A DNA stretch of 64,000 bases. Origin: Turritopsis dohrnii. Taxonomy: Eukaryota; Cnidaria; Hydrozoa; Anthoathecata; Oceaniidae. How positions within the stretch are numbered: position 1 is the first letter of the stretch; the number at the start of each line of letters is the position of its first letter. Below the pieces are notes generated by a model. The model was given only the letters and a program-made list of their open reading frames with translations, was not told where the DNA came from and did no database searches. Positions 39,930-51,391 of this stretch are shown here, one piece after another. The position numbers and the translations under genes were made by a program. Location: assembly GCA_027922465.2 (NCBI GenBank), contig BQMF02000027.1:682001-746000 (forward strand), in the 5' to 3' direction.

Positions 39930-42900
39930 AAACAAGACGCCATTGCAGGCACAAGGATTTCTGCAAAATCAGCTGAAGTATGAAAAAAGAAAGACTACGA
40001 CATTCTTGAAATTTAGCAAAAGTTTAATCCGCAATATATATTTATTAAATTTCTGATCATGTACTCCCCAAAAATCTGGAAAAACATAATTGTCACTATG
40101 CAAAACTTTATACCAATAAACATCAATAAACTTGATTATATCTGAATGACATATGTTTTTTATTTTGTTGGTACGAAATGATATTAAGGATTCAGTGATC
40201 AATTCAGATAAGACAATGAGTATGCATGTAAGTCAATGTAAATGTTATGAATTTAACATATATTGTCAATCGTCCTAACAGAATTCCTAAGGACAAAAAG
40301 AAAAGCGTAGATTTTAATGATACGAAATACATCCATATACATACAAAATCAACATACATAACTGAAACTTAAACTTAAAAACTTAGAAACTTAAAAAAAC
40401 ATTAGATTTTTAATTACGCATACACCCCAGGAAATTATTAAAGCATAGCTGACACAATATGAAACTTACGTTAACTGCCAATAAACTTAATGAACAAAAG
40501 AACAATAAATTTAAATAGACATTGTAAGATATCACAGTGATTACGTAAGTCTTTCAATATATACAGTCAATCTTCCTAATAACGAAACGACTTCCCAAAC
40601 AAAAAAAAGTAAACAAAGATTTGGATTATGTAAATATGTGATCCAAATTAGCAAACATAACTGAAAGCAGTTAAAATTTACAGACAGTCGAGATAAGTTT
40701 CCTATTTGCTATCGTAAATAGGAAGTCCTATTCCTAATTAAGGGCATTAATAATAATACAGCCAAGAACTATACAAGTAAATATGCTAACATAGTTAGAG
40801 AAATATCAAACATAAAATGATGAGGTTAGACAGATATTCTTGTTGTTGGAGCTGAAGAGGAAACTGAGCATCGCATACAGATTATTATCTCTAATATAAG
40901 AACCGATCTAAACATATCTCATCGAGACCAAAACACAAATTTCTATGAGCCGAATAGCGTATTACATGTGCATTTTTTCGTAAAGGATTCATCGAACAGA
41001 AGTCGGCTTAAAAAAGGTAAACGTTATAAAAGGAAACCTTGCGTTTCCACAACAAGCAATTAAATCCTTTTCCTAATTAGGGAGATTTTTGTGGCAGCAT
41101 ATAAACTACATACGGTAATACAATATGCAACAACAGAAATCATATGGGCAAGAACAACTACAACAACTTCGATACTTTAATCGGTTTTATTTAAGTTTCA
41201 AATTTCAGTTTTACAAGTTGGACTTTCCAGCTTTACGTTCTTACGGGCTTGCGTGTTTGGTTAATCACGCAGGTGAACTTTCGTTTCTACCAACTACAGT
41301 AGTCCTCAGATGAGCTTAAATGAAGATCTAATGCCAAGCATTTGATGATTACTAAATAAAAAGCATAAAAGGTTATGTATAACTGCACAGACCTTCAGAA
41401 ATTCAGACCTTCTAGAAACTTGAATTACAGCATCATAATTAAAAATCAAATATTATACCTGAAGGGAAAATAGTAATACTGAATTTCTCTATTTCATAGT
41501 GAGGGGTGAATAATGGTCAATAAAACTCTAAGTTTATTAGGTAAAATTCAGTTCATGGAAATTCATATTAAACTTTTCGTTTTCTTTGGTTACAAAAGAA
41601 ATCTGAAATAATTTGTATTGAATTTTGTCTGATTTTCAAATATTTGTCATAATGGCACAAAAATATAGAAAATAACAACGACTAAATATGTGCTTTTGAC
41701 GTCAATTTTCCTTAATACGCAAATCAAATCCGACTGTTGCTAATTAAAACAAGAGCCAGATGGCACAAAACGGTAGCAGCAAATTTACTTATGGAAAACA
41801 GGCATAAATGATAAACATGTTAAAATGATTAGTTAGTGTAAATAGGGTCTAATCATTAAACACCAGAAATTAATTCATTCAACACAAAAGAATTATACGT
41901 GAGCTGTGTAAACCTATGTTTTTTTTTATAAGAAATTTTTATAAGAGCTTGTGTAGAAAAAAAGCTTTTTTTGAGAAAAAAAAAGATTTATATTTTTCAT
42001 TATACTTTCATGGAACTAAAGCTAAATTCGAACAAATCACCACCTTTTTGAACTCGATCTTTGAAAGCCTCAAATGTACAAAGCTGAGTTAATAAACTGA
42101 GCTTTACTAACATGAAAAACATCTATTTTCAAGTTACCAAAGTACATCATTCAGTACCTTAAGTAACTAAAAGTCCCAATTTTATGTACACCTATTTGAT
42201 TAATATCCATTCCTTCACGAATAAAGTGACAATATCAAAGAAAACGATGGACCAAATTTTTGCGATTTCATGGCAAAATTGCAATAATAACTCCCTTAAT
42301 TAATAGTGCTGCAAGAAATTCGCCAGCATTAATAAGTACGAATAAGGTAGTAGTAACTTTTTTTGCTTGTGTTTTTGTTTTGATGTTCTTTTCTCCGGCT
42401 CTAATGTTCTTGTCTCCTGGCCAGTGGCCTTTTTTGAATAATTAGCTAATAATAACACTTTTCATTCATTTAAAATTTCATACTACAAAATTAAAGTGAA
42501 CACAATAAAATAGAATAATTCAGCAAGAATCACCTAGTCTTCCCTTAAGGCATGGTATGTGAGCTAACATCTTATCTTTAAATATACATAATGTTTTGGA
42601 GAAAAGGAAACATATAATTTGAGTGACAAGAAGATAATCTTGCAACAACTTGCCTGACGTTTTCTTCCTCCTATCCAATTAGGATACATGACTGTTAATG
42701 TCTTGATTCGATACACTTCAATATAAGATTATATTGTTATTATATTAAGAACCAAAATAATCCACTTCTTGGTTCTTGTTGATAAGTTTTAGCAGCGTTT
42801 CGCTCCCAGAATACACTACGTTAAAATAAAGGGCGGGAAGAGGGTGCATTAAAACGAATAATTTATTTATTCATTCGAATGAAGAAGAGAACTCTTTTTG

Positions 42901-43564
42901 CATTGTAATATATTTATTTCGTCACACATTAGCGATATATTTTCCAAAAATCCACGTCGTGCTTTAAACTTTCTGCTTTTGAACTGTAAAATTTAAAGTT
43001 AGCATTAACGGGCGCATAAATGGGGCGTAAAGAACTGCGATCTTACACACGGACTGACTGACGGACTGACGGACACGGGGAAATGAAAGATCAGCTACCT
43101 TGCGGCGCTGACCAAAAAGCTTAAAAGAATACCAGACATTTTCAAAAAAAACAAAAACCTTTCCTTTTTGACACTCTCTTTTTATAAAACATTGAGAACT
43201 TGTTTTTAAAAAAGAATGAACACAGTAGAATCTTTGTAAGATAATCATAAATTTCTACCCTCTACTCTCGGTCTTGGAACTGTAAATCTATTCAACATTG
43301 ATCAATCAACTTTTGAAAGTTTCTTCGGTCACGCTGTAGTGTACCATTATGCAAACGGTGTGCAAATGTAAGTCGAAAAATACCCGGATGATCACATGGC
43401 GGAAATTCAAGCCAATAAACTAGCGCTATTAAAGTTAATTAGCACCCTTTCGTAATAGTGGCGCTTCATGCACCAATGAACTTTGAGACGGCGGCTGTAT
43501 GAACCAATGAACTTCGAAATAAAAACAATCGCTAGGTTTGGACAGTAAGATGAAAAAAAAAAAA
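39930..43564 (+). repeat. AT-rich tandem duplication, copy A
   Basis: Blocks of this copy recur in the same order in copy B: GGATTTCTGCAAAATCAGCT (39956 and 43588), ATGTACTCCCCAAAAATCTG (40060 and 43696), the AGAATTCCTAA block (40278 and 44122), TAATTACGCATACACC (40415) and the final CTAGCGCTATTAAAGTTAAT block (43422 and 47442). No gene is supported in it; open stretches are short and low in complexity. Confidence 0.7.
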
Positions 43565-43794
43565 AACAAAACAAGATGCCCTTGCAGGCATAAGGATTTC
43601 TGCAAAATCAGCTGAAGTATGAAAAAAGAAAGACTATGACATTCTTGAAATTTAAGAAAAGTTTAATTCGCAATATATACTTATTAAATTTCTGATCATG
43701 TACTCCCCAAAAATCTGGAAAAAACATAATTGTCACTATGCAAAACTTTATCTGAATGACATGTTCTTTATTTTGTTGGTACGAAATGACATAG

Positions 43795-44024
43795 ACCTTT
43801 CCCGAATTTCTGTTTAAACACCGTGTTTCGACCTAGTTAGTACATCCAACCTCGTTTTAATGCATTTCATTGTTTTATCAATTGTTTGACCTAATTACAT
43901 AGTAATTATCCTGTTTTATCAAAACTCCCTGTAGAATGATTAACAATAATTTTCATTTTAAAAACGAGGTTGGATGTACTATCTAGGTTAAAACACGATG
44001 TTTAAACAGAAATTCGGGAAAGGT
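43795..44024. mobile_element. 230-bp MITE in copy B
   Basis: Inverted ends ACCTTTCCCGAATTTCTGTT (then TAAACA and GTGTTT) at both sides, with an inner ACATCCAACCTCG / CGAGGTTGGATGT pair. The uninterrupted site is seen in copy A at about 40185-40190 (AAATGATATTAAGG). The target duplication appears to be only 2 bp (AT), so the group is uncertain. Confidence 0.7.
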
Positions 44025-44325
44025 GAATTAAGGATTCAGTGATCAATTCAGATAAGACAATGAGTATGCACGTAAGTCAATGTAAATGTTATGAATTTAA
44101 TATGTCTTGTCAATCTTCCTAACAGAATTCCTAATTCAGAAGGAGAAAAAGGAAAGCGTAGATTTTAATGATACAAAATACATCTATATACATACAAAAT
44201 CAACATACATAACTGAAAACAGAAATTTGTGCTTTAATTTGAGTAACAATATGTCATTGCCATCTTTTTAATTTAAAAGCATGCATTACCAGAACTAAAT
44301 TTCATGAAAAGATTATAGAAATTTA

Positions 44326-46495
44326 CCGTATTTCCTCTTTTTAGCGCCCCCCTCTTTTAAGCGCCCCCCCTCTAATAAGCGCCCCTGCTAATCCAAAAAT
44401 AATTTTATAAGCGCCCCCCCATTACGCCCCACATTACAACCAATATAGAGACCAAATATAGTTCGTCGAGTTCACTCGAGCTCATTTCTGCAAAACTTAG
44501 TTGTTTACAAGACTTCAACAGCATTCTGGAAAGACGGTGTTTCTGATTTGATAAAGATTTTATTCGTTATCAAGGTTATTACATTCGAAAACCTTGAATG
44601 ATAAAAGGGAGATTGCAAAATTCGTGTGGTGTTGTGTGGATTTTATCTTTGTAACGAGCTGTGGTTTATTTTGTTTGGAGACACATCCAAAAACAAACAG
44701 AAGCAGAAAAGTAAAACTTGAGTGTATTGAGGTTCAATCTTCCACAAAAGAAAATATAAATAGTCAATAAAGGCACACAAAAAGTAAAAACAAACTATGA
44801 AGATAATACATTAACAATATACAACAGTGCAGTGGTGAGAGAAGATTCTCATAATAAATGTTTGGGATGAAAAACTTATTCAAATTATTAAATGATTCAA
44901 CATCGTTATTTATATCAGAATTTGCTAAGTTCACTGGTCAGTAGATGTATGTCTATTTCGAAAAAGCTCTATAACTTCTTCATGTAAGTGACCTAAGTAT
45001 TTATACGTTTGTCACAAATGAAGACAGAAAAACACAACTTATAAAATGATGTTTGTTGTACTATGTTAACTACCCTTATTATGTATGCTGAAAAAGAAGT
45101 ATTTTTATTATGAATTCTTGTAGGATCTTGTGTAGGATCCTGTCAGGATTTTAACCAAATTTTAACATATGTTGAGTGAAATTTGTTGTTAGTTTCAAGG
45201 TTACTATGTGATCGAAAACAGGATGGTATTCTGTATGAATACTGATATTTCAAATTTCAGGGAAATTGCTTTTTAGATTGTTATCTTCCCTTAAATCGTC
45301 TCAGTCGTTCTTGTCAGCCCATTCTTCTCTCTCTGACAATTTGCAGGATTTTTATAACCAAGCTATGTGACGTATATAACAGTTTTAAATCATTACATGG
45401 GATCTTGAATCCATTATGGCAGATGGTTTAGTTTTGAGTAAACGCTGTATTGTTGTTAAGTGTAAAGTTTACCTTTATCCTTTTATGTATTTTGCTAAAC
45501 GATATACAGCTTAAGATTTAGAATTCTTAAGTCAATGTATACCTTTTTATGAAAATCCTACAAATTGTGTATATACCGTAAAGTAAAAATTAGATTACAT
45601 TTTCATTCTATGTATGTGCACATGCTTGGTTTAGTTTTTGATCCCATTTCTGGATTGCAACGCTTTGTTTAGACCCACATATTGAACAATTTTGCTTCAG
45701 AAACGTTGTGATTTATATTCATCAACTGAAGCCACTAAATTCTAATAAGGAATCTGAGTGAATGGAAATTAGCTATATAAATTTAATAAATGTATGATAT
45801 TTAAATAATGGAAATATAGGTCAATCTGTGATCATAAAATAATGTTTCAACTATGTATTTGTATGTATTTGTGATTTCTGTAGTTTTATTGTTGATAATA
45901 TTCAAAAATTGTGTCATAAAAAAAATTCATGTTTTCCTCCCAGAAATGATTGAAGATGGTCATCCTCATATTTCTAAATTATGCTCTTAAATTTTAGCAC
46001 AGGTAATTAAAGTTCTTAGAAACTATATTCTTCTAACAAAGACTGCCATAATTCATCACTATTCTGTTGTTTTTATCAGTCAAAAGAGCATGAAAATTTA
46101 TCTTGTTCACTTGTTGACTATTTTAAGAACTTTTTGTTGTTAGCCTTTCTCATTGTAAATACATAATGTTACCATAACAGTGCTTTTTGAATTGAAATGA
46201 TAGCTAAAATAATGTTATTTTGAATAATTAGATTTTTAGATTCCAATTCTTATCTTCCTTAGTAGTAACTCGGATGATTTCTTCTTTTTGCTCGAAAATC
46301 CTGCGGTCGTTGTAATATTTTCAGCCAATAGAATTCGTTAATTCTGTAGCGTTCGCCAGGGTCTTCTTTGCCGCTATCCGTATATCGAAAAGGCAAGAGA
46401 CCCTGGGTTCGAGGTTGCATAGTTTTTATAGAAAATAATAAGCGCCCTCCTAATTTTCGAAAATTGCGCCCGGGCGCTTAATAGAGGAAATACGG
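44326..46495. mobile_element. 2.17-kb TA-flanked element with CCGTATTTCCTC ends
   Basis: Left end CCGTATTTCCTCTTTTTAGC, right end (minus strand) CCGTATTTCCTCTATTAAGC, both followed by GCCC-rich AAGCGCCCC repeats; flanked by TA at 44324-44325 and 46496-46497. The ends and TA duplication suggest the Tc1/mariner-IS630 group. No transposase is recognisable; the inside is AT-rich. The duplicated copy A shows the empty site near 40370. Confidence 0.75.
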
Positions 46496-47842
46496 TATTC
46501 AGAAACTTAAAAAACAATACATTTTTAATTACGTATACACGCCAGGGCATCATGAAAGCATAACTGACACAATACGAACCTTACATTAACTTCTAATAAA
46601 CTTAATGAACAAAATAACATCAAATTCATATGCTTTCAGATATCACAGTGATTACGTATGTACGGTCAATCTTCCTAATTACGAAAAGACTTCCCAAACA
46701 CAAAAAGTAAACAAAGATTAGGATTATGAAAAATATGACCTAAACTTAGCTACCAAAATTAGCAAACATAACTGAAAACAGAAATTTGCGTTAAAAGATG
46801 TCCAGTATTTAGAATTTACAGACAATCAAGGTAAGTTTCAATTTGCTATCGTGAATAGTAAGTCCCCATTCCTAATTCAGGACATTGATAATACAGCCAA
46901 GAACTATACAAGTATATAATAGGCTAAAATAGCTAGAGAAACATCAAACATAAAATGAGATGCACAGCCACAGACAGAGGGTAACAAGACATTCCTTGTA
47001 TGTTGTTGGAGCTGAAGAGGAAACTGAGCTGAGCTGTATGTATCCAGAGCGTAAAAAGCATTACAGCCCACACATGAAACAAACTATCTTTTGTATTAAG
47101 AAAGGCTTCAAAGAATCCCATACATACATTTTCCAAAAAAAACAAAAGAATTCATTCCTTTTTCACACACTGTTTTTTATAAAACATTGAAAACTTGTTT
47201 TTAGAAAAGAATGAACACAGTAGAATCATTGTAAGATAATTGAAAATTTTTACCATTTACTTTCGGTTTTGGAAGTGTAAATCTTCTTTTAAATCTATTC
47301 CACATTGATCAGCCAACTTTTGGAAATCTAAGTGGGTTTCTTCGATCACGCTGATAGTATACCATTATGCGAATGACGTGCAAATGTAAAGTCGAAAAAT
47401 ACCCAGATGAGCACATGGCAGAAATTCAAGCCAATAAACTAGCGCTATTAAAGTTAATTAGCACCCTTGTGAAATAGTGGCGCTTTATGCACCAATGAAC
47501 ATTAAGACGGCTTTTGTACGAACCAATCAAATTGGAGAAATAAATATGACTAGGTTTGGACAGTAAGATGAAAAAAAAACAAAGACGATCGTAAAGACTT
47601 TCTTGCTTACGCAGAAATCCAAAAAAAAAACAACGACGATCGAAAGTATTTCTTGCTACGCAGAAATCCAAAAAAAAGCAAGATATTGTCGGAGCGATTG
47701 GTAAACTCTGGATTTGAAGTATATTCTGGATGTAAAGACTAATTAAACATTCAATTGAGATTATGAGAAAAAGACAACTAGAAATGAAGTCGAAAAATAA
47801 TTAAAAATAATTAAACCGTTGATTATATATGCGTATATATAT

Positions 47843-49300
47843 TTACTGTTTATGTAAGATTCTAGCGGTAGCTTTGTCAGTATAAAACATTTTGGTAGCG
47901 TTATAAAACTTTTTATATTCGGTGATTTTCTTTACGTTCAGAGGTAAAGCGTTGAACGTTCTAGCCGCTATATCCTGAAAGGTGTTATTTTCAGCTTTGC
48001 ATAGGTTGAATAGCTTTTCTCCTGCCGATCTTGTTTGTCGCTTTGCTGTATGATGATGAAGTTGGAGATATTCGGGCATGTCGGGGTCGTTCTTAAGTTT
48101 ATGAACAAGTTTTACTGTAGCGAAATCAAACCGTTCTGTAATTTCAATTTACAGATAACATCTTTTTCTCTGCAGTAACGACCGATGACGAAAGAAGCTG
48201 CTGCATTTTGGAGCTTCTGCAATCGTTTTATCATATATTGCGGAGCGTTTTTAAATACTGTACAACCATAACCGATTTTTGAGATTACCATGCACTCAGC
48301 TAGACTTTTTCTTACTCGAAATGGAGAAAATCGTTTCAGTTTTCTCAGAGTTGACAGGGTGGCAAAACCTTGACTGATGTTTTCGTTGATATGTGGCTTC
48401 CACGACAAAGATTCGTTAAAGTGTACGCCGAGTAACTTTATTGTTTCTTTTCTTTTTAGATATTTATCATTACATTTGACTTTGAATGCATCTTGGTCGT
48501 TTAAACTATGTTTTTTAAGCATTTGCGAAGTTCCAAATAGTATAGTAACAGTTTTAGCAGAATTTAGAACCAGGTTTTTTTCTTGTGACCATGTTCTCAT
48601 CTTGTCAAGATCACATTCGATATTTTCAGCAACAGACTTCAAGGATTTCACTTTTCCATGTGCGTAGAGTGTAGCGTCGTCTGCATACTGTAATGTGCGG
48701 CAGTCAAGGGCTGTTGAAATGTCAGAAACGAATATATTAAACAAAATAGGTCCCAAAATGCTGCCTTGGGGAACTCCGAAATAAATCAGCTTATGTGTCG
48801 ATTTTATGTCGTCAACCTGGAGAAACTGTTTCCGTTCAGTAAGATAGCTGTGTATAATACGTATAAAGTGATTTGACAGGCCAATCGTTCTTAACATTTC
48901 CAAGAGTTTCTGGTAGTTGACGGTGTCGAAAACTTTTGAAAAATCGGCTGCTACTGCCAAAGTAACCTCACCCTTCTTCATGGCTTTGATAATAACATCT
49001 TTGAATTTCAACAATAAAGTACTGCACGAATGTCCCTTGCGTATAACGCTTTGCTCTCGATAAATTCAGTCAACCGTGTTAACAAAATACGCTCATAAAC
49101 TTTAGATAACGTAGGCAATATTGAAATGGAACGAAAGTCTGATGGTTTCAATGGATGATTTATCTTTGGAACAGGGTGAACTCTGGCGAGTTTCCATGCT
49201 CTTGGACAGATGCTTTGTTCAATACATGTATTGATAATATCAGTTAGCGGAGGGGCAATGATGTCTGCACTCGCTTTGACAAATTGCTTCACATTCGAAG
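47843..49300 (-). pseudogene. LINE (CR1/Jockey-like) reverse transcriptase, 5'-truncated, frameshifted
   Basis: On the minus strand from 49300: FVKASADIIAPPLTDIINTC, PKINHPLKPSDFRSISILPT and LSKVYERILLTRL (RT domain start), a frame change near 49010, then AVAADFSKVFDTVNYQKLLE (motif A), FGVPQGSILGPILFNIFVSD (motif B), TLQYADDATLYAHG (catalytic YADD, motif C), KLLGVHFNESLSWKPHI (thumb side) and, after another break near 48080-48112, TFQDIAARTFNALPLNVKKI. Motif order is that of non-LTR RTs; the LPxxS-KVYER start and GVPQGSILGPILF fit the CR1/Jockey side. No endonuclease part remains. Confidence 0.88.
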
Positions 49301-49309
49301 GATTAGACG

Positions 49310-50790
49310 TCGAACCAACAGATTCAGGATGTCATCTGAAGTCAGGAAGAAAGCAGTTTTACTGGCTCTCGGAGGACAACAACTGAGAGAATTATACAAC
49401 ACGTTGAAAGACACTGACAAAACCTACGCAACAGCAAAATGAACTAAAAATGAACTAAAAACCTTACAGCGGAAAGGTACAAATTCCTCTGTATGAGACC
49501 ACTCTCAAGCACAGAGAGCCATGATCAGTGGGTCACAAGATTACAAACAAAGGCGAAGGATTGCGAGTTCGAACGCATGGACAGCAAGGAGGCGATAAAG
49601 CTAGTGGTGACGCTACACACAAACGTACCCAACTGCCATCATCAGAGACGACATGACGTTTGAGCAAATGATGAAAATGGCACAGTCAATGGAGCTGGCA
49701 CAGCAAGAGATATCATACATGAAAACAAACACCATGGAGCCCACCAGTGACACCAGATATATGGATGAAGCATTAGACGTGAACCAACTCATTCGTTGGA
49801 GGGAATGTGTCTAGCCGCCAAAAAAACAATCACCAAAACCGACCAAAATGATATAATGTTGTAGGTACTGTGGTGAGCATGTACCACACAAAAATCCTTG
49901 CAAGGCCAGAGGTTCAATCTGCAACAACTGTGGGCGGAATAGTCATTTTGCTCGAGTATGTGAAAGCAAGAAAGTAAACAAGATCAGAACAAACGTAGGG
50001 TCCGACCGGCAAAAAAATCACCCAAGTCCCAAAGAGAAAACATACACTTCCACATTAATTTGTGTCCAAGGAAATCACAATGGATCACAATGGATGTCGA
50101 GTCAGGTGCAAAAGCAAACCGTCGTACCGCAGAAAGTATACACAACGTAGTTTGCCGAAATCCCACTATGGGAAAGTCATGCCAAGCTACAGCCGTACAA
50201 CTCCGAAGCACAGCCAGTCATAGGTGCGTTTGAGACAACCGTTGTGGCACAGAATGGAAACTCCACCACGGCAACCATGTATGTAACAGATAGCAAAAGC
50301 AACCACGGCAACCAAGCAATACACGGAATTCGATCTACGGGCATTGAGAATCACCTGCAGTAACTTAGAGACCAGAGATGTGGACACAAAACATGTTACA
50401 CACATGGACTACAGAGAAATGACGAAGCATCTGACAAAGGACACAGTGTGTGTACAGCTTGTAAAACAGATGGAAAACAATGCACGAAATCAGGAACAGA
50501 AGATTGAAGCATTAATACAGCATTATGATGCAGTATTTCATGGAATCGGGAAACACAAGTACCACCAAGTCAAATTGCACATCTATGAAACTCAAACACC
50601 AGTGATATAGGCACAAAGGCGTGTCCGGTTCGCACACGGGGAAAGCTTAAGGCACTCTTGGAGGAATTGGAACAAGAGGATGTGATCTAACGAGTAGCAG
50701 GCCCCACCGACTGGGTCTCGAACATAGTCATAACTCCGAAGTCAGACCCCAACAAGATACCTATGAACAGAGATAGGAAAGTGCCGATGT
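49310..50790 (+). pseudogene. Gypsy-type gag-pol remnant, gag to beginning of reverse transcriptase
   Basis: Plus strand, several frames: gag-like helical region at 49330-49720, a CCHC zinc-knuckle region (CRYCGEHVPHKNPCKARGSI, then CNNCGRNSHFARVCESKK) at 49865-49970, a protease-like VESGAKAN at 50098 in which the usual Asp of the D-S/T-G triad is replaced by Glu, and then VFHGIGKHKYHQVKLHIYET and GPTDWVSNIVITPKSDPNKI, the standard entrance to Ty3/Gypsy RT. It ends abruptly at about 50766 before the catalytic RT motifs. Many stops and shifts. Confidence 0.75.
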
Positions 50791-51075
50791 TGGGACAGAA
50801 ATGTATCCCTTAATTATCAACGAGAATCCCTATCAATTATTTACTACTAAATATAAATTATTAACATGGGAAACTCGGGGATTTCCCTACATAAAGTTTA
50901 GTTAATAAATATTAGGGGTTTTCCCTAATATTATTATTATCACCACAAACTACTCAGAAATGTAAACAATTAAATATCATAAAAATGTCCAAGGGAAACC
51001 CCAATTGTAGTAAAAAGCAGTTTGTAGCAGTTTCATTTTATAACATAAATGAGCTAACAATACTCATAACACACA
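50791..51075. other. AT-rich stretch between Gypsy remnant and SINE
   Basis: No gene. Contains CTCGGGGATTTCCCTA and AGGGGTTTTCCCTAAT blocks. May be part of an element bounded by the 24-bp direct repeats at 50767 and 51242. Confidence 0.35.
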
Positions 51076-51265
51076 GGTCAGCGTAGTCTAGTGGTTAAGA
51101 ACATTAACTTGCACCAGCAAGGTCGTGTGTTCGAACCCCACGCAGTTCGTCTGAGAGGAAGTTTATACTTCGGCGGTTGTAGATCTCTCATGTTCTGGTT
51201 GTGAAACTTGCATGAGTGCGCACTTCCCCGCAGTTGAGTAGAGATAGGAAAGTGCCGATGTTGGT
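51076..51265 (+). mobile_element. tRNA-derived SINE
   Basis: Contains an A-box-like TAGTCTAGTGGTTAAGAAC and a B-box GTGTTCGAACCCC at the spacing of a tRNA; the acceptor arms do not pair and the anticodon stem is CTTGC/GCAAG with a four-base loop, so it is tRNA-derived rather than a tRNA. Downstream CTTCGGCGG...CACTTCCCCGCAG and GAGATAGGAAAGTGCCGATG form the body and tail. The last 24 bases also occur at 50767-50790. Confidence 0.65.
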
Positions 51266-51391
51266 GCAATTCATCTTTTCGGCTCAAAATTGCAAAACTT
51301 GCATTATCTTTCGTTTAAATTTCACGCGAAAATAGCGTGAAAATAGGTGTTCTTTTGTATCGATTTTTTTGTCTCTTACCTCTTTGTTATC

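Larger units (their letters stand above)
43565..47600 (+). repeat. AT-rich tandem duplication, copy B, with two insertions
   Basis: Repeats copy A, but is missing the counterpart of about 41000-42985 and is interrupted by elements at 43795-44024 and 44326-46495. Its end (47100-47600) matches 43140-43560. No gene is seen. A 54-bp unit with AAACAACGACGATCG and GCAGAAATCC is tandemly repeated at 47575-47690. Confidence 0.7.

Noticed and set aside
46380..46430. tRNA-like GGGTTCGAGGTTG
   Set aside because: Only a B-box-like word; it is part of an inverted CCAGGGTCTTCTTTGCC / GGCAAGAGACCCTGG pair within the TA-flanked element.
51076..51150. tRNA gene
   Set aside because: A and B boxes are present but the acceptor stem does not pair and the anticodon loop has four bases, so it is a SINE head.
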